Source: Geodermatophilus amargosae (lineage in GTDB: Bacteria > Actinomycetota > Actinomycetes > Mycobacteriales > Geodermatophilaceae). From it: a stretch of DNA of 64,000 nt. Each line of letters starts with the position of its first letter. Position 1 is the stretch's first letter. Positions 58,300 to 64,000 of this stretch are shown one piece after another. A program made the translations under genes and the position numbers. The stretch spans positions 1 through 64,000 of the forward strand of contig NZ_FPBA01000005.1 of assembly GCF_900116515.1 (NCBI RefSeq), in the 5' to 3' direction. The notes below the pieces were generated by a model. That model saw only the letters and a list, made by a program, of their open reading frames with translations. It did no database searches and was not told the origin of the DNA.

Positions 58300-59940
58300 T
58301 CACAGCTCCCCCGGGGACACGAACTCGTAGCCGAGGTCCTGGAGCCGGTCGACGATCCAGTGCAGTCCCTCGGTGCCCAGGTAAGGGTGGTAGAAGAAGC
58401 TGGCGACACCGTCCCGGACGACGAGGTTCTGCCGGGCACCGTCCACGATGGCCTGCAGGGACCCGACGCCCACCGCGGGGATCGGCGGCCCCTGGACGAA
58501 GCCGAGGTTCTCCGGGATGACCGTGCTCCCGTATCCGTCGCGCACGACATAGGGCGCGTACTGGGCGAACAGGAAGTCGTTCATCGGGCCGGCACTCCAT
58601 CCTCCCGACAGGTAGTAGGGCCGGTCGTAACGGGCGGCGAAGAGCTGCGCGGCCGCCTCGTAGGAGGCTGCGGAGGCGGCGTAGTGGGGGAACTCGAACA
58701 CCTGCGGCCTCGGCAGACCGGTCCGGGTGACCTCGGTGATGGCGGAACGCAGGCGCTCGGTGGCCCACGCCGGCGAGTCCCCGGGGACCGGGCCCTGGTA
58801 GACCAGTGCGCCGTCGGGCGCGCGCTGGACCTGGAAGAACTCGAAGTCCGCGCCGCTGCCGCCGGTGTCGGGGTTCCGCTGGCCGCCGAGCTGGTGGGTG
58901 TACCCGTGCAGCACCATGGTGCCGCCACGCTGGATCATGTGGGCGACCGCCTCGACCACGTCCGGCCGCTCCACCAGTCTCACCGTGCGGCGCGGCTCGA
59001 CGTCCAGGCCGTCGACGGCCACCGGGTACAGGGCGAAGCTGTACGGCACGCCGGCCCGGTTCAGCGCGTCGGCCGTGCGGCGGAGCTCCTCGGGATCGGA
59101 CAGGGGATTGACGTCCTCGAGGCGCAGGAGGGCGCGATGCCGCACGGGGGCATCCGGTCGGAGCAGGTCGATGAACAGATCGCAGACGGCGAGGTAGCGG
59201 TCCCCGCTCTCTCCAGCGGGGTCAAGGGCGACCTCGGCGACGTACGTGAGGGCGCCCGACCGCACGGCCCAGGGGGTCCTGCTCCCGTCGTCGTGGACCG
59301 TGTCGGCCAGGACCTGCACCCTGGTGGGGTCGGTGACGGTGATGCCGGCGGGGGCACCGGCATCCGACGGTCGAGAGAGCTCGGCGCCCTCGTACGCGAC
59401 CCGCAGCGCCGGCCGCGGATCGGCGGGGGTCCAGGAGATCCCCTGCGCCTCCAGGCCCGTCAGCTCGTCCAGGTTGGCCCCCAGCCAGAGGACCGGCGTG
59501 CCGCCGTTCCTCACGTCCGCGACGAAGGCTGGCGGGAGCACCTGGTCGGCGTTGGTACCCAGGTACACGACCCCCCGGTGGGCGCCCATCTCACCCGGCG
59601 CGTAGGTGGAGACGCCGTGGACCTGTGGTGTACCGAAGTGGGAGCCGAGCGCCGCCGCGAGCATGCCGTAGAGCTGGGACATCTGCTGGTACTCGCCCGT
59701 GTCGTCGAAGAGGACGAGCGAGGACGCCGTACCCGACGGCGCGGACGGGGCCTGCACGGCACTCGCTGGGAACTCCAGCCCGGAGAGGTCGGCGCGGCGC
59801 TGCCCGGCTTCCTCGACCCGGACGGCCGCGGACAGGCCCACCAGGGCGGCGGACGAGAAGAAGGCCGTGCACACAACGAGTGCGAGGAGCCACCGGGCGA
59901 GGACCCTGGGCCGCGACGGCACGTCGTCCGTGTCCTCCAT
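58300..59940 (-). CDS. DUF2334-family protein (polysaccharide deacetylase fold)
   Basis: 546 residues; ATG 59940 is preferred, 11 nt after GGGGAG (GTG 59952 overlaps that site). A signal anchor (VLARWLLALVVCTAFFSSAALVGLSAAV) leads to an extracellular protein. The N-terminal half resembles a glutamine-amidotransferase-like beta/alpha domain (VLFDDTGEYQQMSQLYGML, HRGVVYLGTNAD). The C-terminal half has DUF2334 marks: LLRLEDVNPLSDPEELRRTAD, VLHGYTHQLGGQ and FEFPHYAASAASYEAA, the aspartate and histidines of metal-dependent deacetylases. It probably deacetylates or trims the polymer outside the cell. First gene of the five-gene operon. Confidence 0.85.
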   Translation of the reverse strand: MEDTDDVPSRPRVLARWLLALVVCTAFFSSAALVGLSAAVRVEEAGQRRADLSGLEFPASAVQAPSAPSGTASSLVLFDDTGEYQQMSQLYGMLAAALGSHFGTPQVHGVSTYAPGEMGAHRGVVYLGTNADQVLPPAFVADVRNGGTPVLWLGANLDELTGLEAQGISWTPADPRPALRVAYEGAELSRPSDAGAPAGITVTDPTRVQVLADTVHDDGSRTPWAVRSGALTYVAEVALDPAGESGDRYLAVCDLFIDLLRPDAPVRHRALLRLEDVNPLSDPEELRRTADALNRAGVPYSFALYPVAVDGLDVEPRRTVRLVERPDVVEAVAHMIQRGGTMVLHGYTHQLGGQRNPDTGGSGADFEFFQVQRAPDGALVYQGPVPGDSPAWATERLRSAITEVTRTGLPRPQVFEFPHYAASAASYEAAAQLFAARYDRPYYLSGGWSAGPMNDFLFAQYAPYVVRDGYGSTVIPENLGFVQGPPIPAVGVGSLQAIVDGARQNLVVRDGVASFFYHPYLGTEGLHWIVDRLQDLGYEFVSPGEL

Positions 59941-60333
59941 CGGGCTGACCACTCCCCGTCCGCTTCCTCAGCTCCTCACACCGCAGGGTCCTCACCACGG
60001 GAAACGCGTCTCGCGCATCTCGATGGGTGCAGCGGCCGGAATACTGCAGAAATAGAAGCAGTCCATCTGCGGTGCGTACAGGCTTCCCGTCGATTTCTTT
60101 GCGTAACGCCGAGTCAGTGATCGCTGACCCTTTGCGAGAATGCACGGTCGTATTCGGAACGGTCACCGAGTGCCACGGGACATGGACGCCGTTCTCCCGC
60201 AGCGCTCCGTTCGGGCCATAGCCACGATCCAGTACCGTCGGGCGCGTCGGGGCAGGCTAGGGTGAGCACGTGGCTACATTGCGTAACGAATGTCCATCTG
60301 GTCCCCACCCGCCCTCGCATCGGAGATACCAGC
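59941..60333. promoter_or_regulatory. 392-bp divergent promoter region of the polysaccharide island
   Basis: It separates the DUF2334 operon from the paralogous lipoprotein gene. AT content is higher than nearby. The 10-mer ttgcgtaacg occurs at 60099-60108 and at 60279-60288. No gene is convincing. Confidence 0.45.
60276..60293. promoter_or_regulatory. 18-bp inverted repeat, candidate operator
   Basis: acatt-gcgtaacg-aatgt, with exact 5-bp arms around the ttgcgtaacg motif, 41 nt before the lipoprotein start. Confidence 0.4.
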
Positions 60334-61128
60334 ATGCGTGTGTCCCGAGCGACCACAGCAGCCGTCGCTGCCTCCGTTCTCCTCGTGCCGGCCCTCCTCG
60401 GCTGCGCTGGCCCCGCGGACCTCGCGCGGCACGCCGCCGGGGACGCCGCCACGCTGGAGGCCGTGGACGGGGCAGCGGAGGACCCGGTGACCGACCGGCC
60501 CGCTCTCGCGCGTGACGACGTCCTCCTCGGCAACCCGTTCGCTGGGATCGAGACCGACGCCCCCTGGGTGGACGGCAGCCGGCACGGCGCCTGGCGGTCG
60601 CTCTACGACGGCTACGGCACCGTCCTCCTGCGCGGCGGCGAGCCGGCGGTGCTCTCCCAGCGACCGATGGCGGCCACGTGGGAGGACGAGACCCACGCAG
60701 CGCTCGCCGTCACGGTGCAGGAGTACGGGGCCGTCGACGTGATCGTGCGGCAACGCACGGTCGAGCAACTCCGCGCGTCGAACCCGAACACGTGGGAAGT
60801 GCCCTGGTTGCTGTGGGCGCACTCCGACGACGAGCACTTCTACTACCTCGTCCTCAAGCCCAACGGCTGGGAACTGGGGAAGGCCGACCCGGCCTACCCG
60901 GGCGCCCAGCGCTTCCTCGCCACCGGTTCCAGCCCCACCTTCCCCCTCGGGGACTGGCACACCGCACGGGTCCGGCACACCGGCGACACGATCGAGGTCT
61001 GGGGCGACGGCCGGCGGCTGACCCGGTTCGTCGACCGCGAGCGGCCCTACTCCGGCGGGCACGTCGGTCTCTACACCGAGGACGCGCACGTGGAGCACGC
61101 CGACCTGGAGATCCGCCGGGCGGACTGA
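60334..61128 (+). CDS. LamG/DUF1080-like lipoprotein, paralogue of 55999-56691
   Basis: 264 residues from ATG 60334 preceded by CGGAGA. Lipobox ALLGC, then a linker and the same jelly-roll domain: WRSLYDGYGTVLLRGG, VQEYGAVDVIVRQRTVEQLR, WEVPWLLWAHSDDEHFYYLVL, KPNGWELGKADPAYPGAQRFL and GGHVGLYTEDAHVEHADLEI. It is divergent from the synthase operon. Together the pair suggests binding of the same or related glycan from both transcription units. Confidence 0.8.
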   Translation: MRVSRATTAAVAASVLLVPALLGCAGPADLARHAAGDAATLEAVDGAAEDPVTDRPALARDDVLLGNPFAGIETDAPWVDGSRHGAWRSLYDGYGTVLLRGGEPAVLSQRPMAATWEDETHAALAVTVQEYGAVDVIVRQRTVEQLRASNPNTWEVPWLLWAHSDDEHFYYLVLKPNGWELGKADPAYPGAQRFLATGSSPTFPLGDWHTARVRHTGDTIEVWGDGRRLTRFVDRERPYSGGHVGLYTEDAHVEHADLEIRRAD

Positions 61129-61264
61129 CGTCGCCGGCCCGTCCGCCCCGAGCGGCACGCCCGCCCGGGTGGGTGCCCGGCACGGCCTCCGACAGGCGGT
61201 TTCGCGTGGCGGCGGCCGCAGCGTTGCGGGGGCTGCACTCCCACGACGACGCAAGAGAGCCCCC

Positions 61265-61550
61265 GTGGCCGCAACCGAGGGCCCTGGCTCCACCCCGTCC
61301 AGTGTCGCCGCCACGGACCCCGTCGCCGCGAACGCCCGCCCCGACGGCGGCGGTGGGCCGACCGGCGCCGTGGTCGTGGTGGCGCTGGTGTCGGCCATCT
61401 CGGGGCTGCTGAACGGCTACGAAACGGGCATCATCTCCGGAGCGCTGCTGCAGATCAGCGACGAGTTCGGCATCGGCACGGCTGGGAGCGGATGATCGCG
61501 CCCTCCATCCGGTCGGTGCCGTGATCGGGGCTCTGGTCTTCAGTCGGCCC
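61265..61550 (+). pseudogene. sugar-porter MFS, N-terminal remnant
   Basis: From GTG 61265 the frame gives a polar N-terminus and first helix VVVVALVSAISGLLNGYETGIISGALLQIS, the sugar-porter start. It stops at 61495, but VGAVIGALVFSRPSERW, the next expected segment, follows at about 61515 in another frame, and then the match ends. Frameshifted and truncated. Confidence 0.7.
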
Positions 61551-61869
61551 AGCGAGCGTTGGCACCACGACCTACTCCGGATCAAGACAGCATCCGCTCC
61601 ACCAGGTCGGCCGGCTCCCTGGCACCCAGGATGGTGGTGGTCGGCCCCCTGCCGCCCCGACGGGCCACGAACACCCGGCCGGGCCGTTGACGCTGGCCTC
61701 GCGCAGGCGCGTCCGCCCGCAAGGGAAGGACGATCATGCCGTCACGATTCGTGCTGACACATCTGCCCGGTTCTGTGAGTCGGAACTCCTCCGGCCACCG
61801 CGTGACGTCGGCTCCGACGTGCCGCTCTCCGCTCCATACGACGAATGGATGTCGAGGTCAGCGGCGTGA
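61551..61869. other. intergenic debris before the right att repeat
   Basis: No gene can be supported. Short open frames lack ribosome sites and family motifs. Confidence 0.35.
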
Positions 61870-61917
61870 CGCCTGAGAAGCGAGAGGTCGGCGGTTCGAC
61901 CCCGCCCCTGCCCACAC
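61870..61917. repeat. right att repeat: copy of tRNA-Phe 3' end
   Basis: 48 nt matching 54485-54532 with one mismatch in the anticodon-loop part; the 5' half of the tRNA is missing here. Confidence 0.92.
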
Positions 61918-61940
61918 ACTCTCTCCCCGGACGGAGCCCG

Positions 61941-62432
61941 GTGGTCGTCGAGGTCCGCGACCCGGCTCGGGACCCGGCGCTGGCCGCCCGCCTGCTCGAG
62001 GTCCAGCACGCCGCCTACGCCGTCGAGGCGCGGCTCATCGGCGACGACCGCATCCCCGCGCTTCACGAGGATCTGGCCGGCCTGACGTCGGCCGGCCTGT
62101 CCTGGCTGGTCGCCCGCGACGGCACGGCGGTCCTCGGCGCCCTGGGCTGGCAGTCCACCAGCGACGGCGTCGACGTCGACCGCCTCGTCGTCGACCCGGC
62201 GTACGCGCGCCGCGGCACCGGCCGGGCGCTGGTCGCCGCCGTCCTCGACCTGGCCGGGGACCGGCCGGTCACCGTCTCGACCGGCCGGGACAACACCCCG
62301 GCCCGCCGGCTCTACGCCCGGGCCGGGTTCCGGGAGGTCGCCGAGCGGGAGGTCTTGCCGGGCCTGTGGGTGGTCGACCTGGCCCGCACGGTTCAGACCC
62401 CGACGACGCGGTCGGCCACCACCTGGTCGTAG
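61941..62432 (+). CDS. GNAT-family N-acetyltransferase
   Basis: 163 residues from GTG 61941 behind CGGAGCCC. Standard GNAT fold: VQHAAYAVEARLIGDDRIP, GLSWLVARDGTAVLGALGWQ, VDRLVVDPAYARRGTGRALVAAVL (acetyl-CoA loop RRGTG) and VSTGRDNTPARRLYARAGFREV. It begins just outside the right island repeat, so it belongs to the ancestral tRNA-Phe neighbourhood. Its end overlaps the convergent glycosyltransferase gene by 40 bp. Substrate unknown. Confidence 0.85.
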   Translation: MVVEVRDPARDPALAARLLEVQHAAYAVEARLIGDDRIPALHEDLAGLTSAGLSWLVARDGTAVLGALGWQSTSDGVDVDRLVVDPAYARRGTGRALVAAVLDLAGDRPVTVSTGRDNTPARRLYARAGFREVAEREVLPGLWVVDLARTVQTPTTRSATTWS

Positions 62433-63406
62433 ACCTGCTCGTGCACGGCCTGCACCGCTGCCCGCTGTTCGCACCGCCACGCCCGGTCGGCCGGCCGCGG
62501 CATCGGGCGGGCCAGTGCCGCGCCGACCGCCACCCCCAGCGAGACCGGGTCGAATCCGCACACCTCGTCGTTGCCGTAGACGACGACGTCGGACCACTGG
62601 TCGGCGAACCAGCCGCAGCTGGGCGCCACGACCCGCGTGCCGACGTCGCGGCACACCTCCAGGTCGCGCGAGTGGGTGCCGCAGCGCTCCGGCAGCACTG
62701 CCACGTGCAGCTCCTGCAGTTGCGCCGCCCAGCGCGCCGGGTCCCGGGTCACCACCTCGAGCCCCTCGGCGCGGGTCAGCTCCGTCGCGCCCGGCAGTTC
62801 CTGCCCGGGCTCGAGGAAGACCCGCAGCCGCCCGCCGCCGGAGACCGCTCCGGACAGGGCCGCGCGCACCATCGCCGCGGGGTCGGGCACCGCCGTCACC
62901 GGGGTGCCGAGTGACAGGCCCACCAGGCCCCGCTCGGCGCCGGTGTCCGGATCGGGCACGGCCACCGACGGGTGTGCGACGACGATCGCCGTCCGTCCGA
63001 AGCGCTCGGCGATCTCGTCGGCCGCGCCGGGGGTCAGCGTGAAGACCACCTCGGCGGTGGCCAGCAGTGCGGCCAGGTGGGCGTCGTGCCGGTGCCGCCC
63101 GGGCTGGGCGGGGTCGCGCAGCTGGTGGACGGTGACGACCAGCGGCACGCCGGTGCGGCGCACCGCCTCTGTCCAGCTGACCACCTCGTCCTCGGGCAGG
63201 TGGCCGTAGCCGGCGTGCACGTGGACGACGTCGACCCGGCCGGCGTGCGCGGTGAGGTAGGCCGGGTCCAGCCACGGGCTCCGGTCGTGCCGGGGACCCA
63301 CCCGCACCGCGGAGGCGGGCAGCACGGCGTCGACGTAGGGATCGGCGTGCGGCACCGTCGCGATCCGGATCCGCGCCGGGGACGCCGATGGCGGTAGGGC
63401 GTGCAT
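62393..63406 (-). CDS. GT-B-like glycosyltransferase
   Basis: 337 residues from ATG 63406; a longer frame opens at GTG 63526 with a Cys-rich 40-residue extension and no ribosome site. The N-terminal domain has IRIATVPHADPYVDAVLPASAV, DVVHVHAGYGHLPEDEV, GVPLVVTVHQLRDPAQPGRH and ALLATAEVVFTLTPGAADEI, the family 4 acceptor-domain pattern. The C-terminal half has AVLPERCGTHSRDLEVCRDVGTRVVAPSCGW, the donor region, with atypical residues. Cytoplasmic. It probably transfers a sugar to a lipid or small molecule. Confidence 0.8.
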   Translation of the reverse strand: MHALPPSASPARIRIATVPHADPYVDAVLPASAVRVGPRHDRSPWLDPAYLTAHAGRVDVVHVHAGYGHLPEDEVVSWTEAVRRTGVPLVVTVHQLRDPAQPGRHRHDAHLAALLATAEVVFTLTPGAADEIAERFGRTAIVVAHPSVAVPDPDTGAERGLVGLSLGTPVTAVPDPAAMVRAALSGAVSGGGRLRVFLEPGQELPGATELTRAEGLEVVTRDPARWAAQLQELHVAVLPERCGTHSRDLEVCRDVGTRVVAPSCGWFADQWSDVVVYGNDEVCGFDPVSLGVAVGAALARPMPRPADRAWRCEQRAAVQAVHEQVYDQVVADRVVGV

Positions 63407-63539
63407 CACGCGGTGGGCGCACTCCTCCTGCAGTCGAGCACTGCGACAGCAGGGGCGGTGCTCCTCGATGAACTCCGGTGAGTTCCGATACCCGGGATCG
63501 TGCCGCACAACCGTGTGCGAACTCACTCGATCGATCGCC

Positions 63540-64000
63540 TCACCCGAAGGGGTCCGCGCCGGTGTTGCTGCGCGCCTCCTGCGCCGCGGCGTAGGCCGGC
63601 GCCCGGAAGCGCGCCATCGGGCCGTCGGCCAGCAGCCCGGGCGGCGGGTTCCGGACGGCGTCGAAGTGCAGGTCGGGGTCGAGGTCGGGCGGCGGGTCCC
63701 CGAGCACGAGCCGGCCGAAGGACACCCACTCCCCCGCGCCGCGGGCGACCAGCAGCCGGAACGCCGCCCCGGGTGCCGCGGCGGCGACCGGCCCGGGGTC
63801 CGACGGCAGGTGTCGCGGCCCGTCCGGGACGGCGGCCAGCCGCAGCGTCCCGGCGGCCGACCGGTAGCCCATGATCGACGAGTAGGGCACCGCCGCCTCG
63901 ACCCGCGGCACGGGCAGGAAGCGGGTCCATCGCCCGCGACCGGTGGTGGACAGCAGCAGGTCCACCGGCCGGTGGCCGTCAGGCAGCCGGACGGCCAGTC
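63540..64000 (-). CDS. conserved actinobacterial protein, 5' end beyond window
   Basis: The frame is open through base 64000 (VRLPDGHRPVDLLLSTTGRG), so the start is outside. About 153 residues are visible, including GRWTRFLPVPRVEAAVPYSSIMGYRSAAG, WVSFGRLVLGDP and the closing HFDAVRNPPPGLLADGPMARFRAPAYAAAQEARSNTGADPFG. I recall similar actinobacterial proteins annotated as phosphodiesterase without clear basis. No catalytic motif is visible in this part. Confidence 0.7.
   Translation of the reverse strand, partial: LAVRLPDGHRPVDLLLSTTGRGRWTRFLPVPRVEAAVPYSSIMGYRSAAGTLRLAAVPDGPRHLPSDPGPVAAAAPGAAFRLLVARGAGEWVSFGRLVLGDPPPDLDPDLHFDAVRNPPPGLLADGPMARFRAPAYAAAQEARSNTGADPFG

Larger units (their letters stand above)
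54485..61917. mobile_element. genomic island at tRNA-Phe carrying a polysaccharide locus
   Basis: About 7.4 kb bounded by the 48-nt tRNA-Phe repeats. Directly after the tRNA is the N-terminal piece of a tyrosine integrase, and directly before the right repeat are fragments of a sugar porter, so both ends are decayed and the island is probably immobile. Cargo: wecB, a LamG-like lipoprotein, a GT2 synthase, a small membrane protein, a DUF2334 protein, and a divergent paralogous lipoprotein. Confidence 0.82.

Overview
The window is about 74% GC by eye. Its dense, often overlapping genes, frequent GTG and TTG starts and gene content (DmdC-like acyl-CoA dehydrogenases, PhaC, SpoIIE-type PP2C, PASTA kinase, GGDEF-EAL, many lipoproteins) point to an actinobacterial chromosome. 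It is most like the Geodermatophilaceae (Blastococcus, Geodermatophilus, Modestobacter). No rRNA, CRISPR array or replication origin was seen. All assignments come from reading the sequence; no database search was run.

Layout. 1-11.5 kb: two MFS drug exporters, a zinc alcohol dehydrogenase, two acyl-CoA dehydrogenases, a YihY/BrkB membrane protein, a hemerythrin protein and an orphan OpuAC-type lipoprotein. 11.6-16.4 kb: a tightly overlapping five-gene membrane operon made of a degenerate PAP2 domain fused to a RIO-like kinase, a lipoprotein, a YbhN/LPG-synthase-type flippase and two intact PAP2 phosphatases. 16.4-19 kb: phaC and phaZ, for storage polymer synthesis and mobilisation. 19-25.7 kb: a secreted zinc metallopeptidase, a GGDEF-EAL protein, and an uncharacterised operon with a paralogue nearby sharing a WRQHDRMS motif. 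26-34.6 kb: GNAT and VOC proteins, a PASTA Ser/Thr kinase, an oxidoreductase/XRE/DUF2975 operon, an anti-sigma-like ATPase, a SpoIIE remnant and a large GAF-PAS-SpoIIE phosphatase.

34.8-45.5 kb is a mobile region. A permease is cut off near 35266 and followed by a VanR/VanS/VanY-like triad and an MFS transporter. Next come a decayed integrase 3' end and a copy of the tRNA-Lys 3' end (39877-39920), then an intact 5.5-kb integrative element (39921-45457) ending in a tyrosine integrase that reads into tRNA-Lys. This is tandem accretion at one tRNA. The cargo includes an OGG-fold protein, a lipoprotein, a small membrane protein, and a two-gene unit of a DUF6932-like minimal nucleotidyltransferase and an unknown 344-residue protein, which is the best candidate here for a new defence or toxin-antitoxin module.

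45.7-54.1 kb is ordinary chromosome with envelope and redox genes: a serine-hydrolase-like protein that lacks SxxK, a Rieske/DUF2231 protein, VanZ, GtrA, WrbA and a metallophosphoesterase. At 54.27-54.53 kb lie tRNA-Glu, tRNA-Asp and tRNA-Phe. The 3' end of tRNA-Phe recurs at 61870-61917, which delimits a second island of about 7.4 kb. It carries an integrase relic and a polysaccharide locus: WecB epimerase, processive GT2 synthase, DUF2334 deacetylase, and two paralogous lipoproteins on opposite sides of a divergent promoter region. The window ends with a GNAT protein, a glycosyltransferase and a partial unknown gene.
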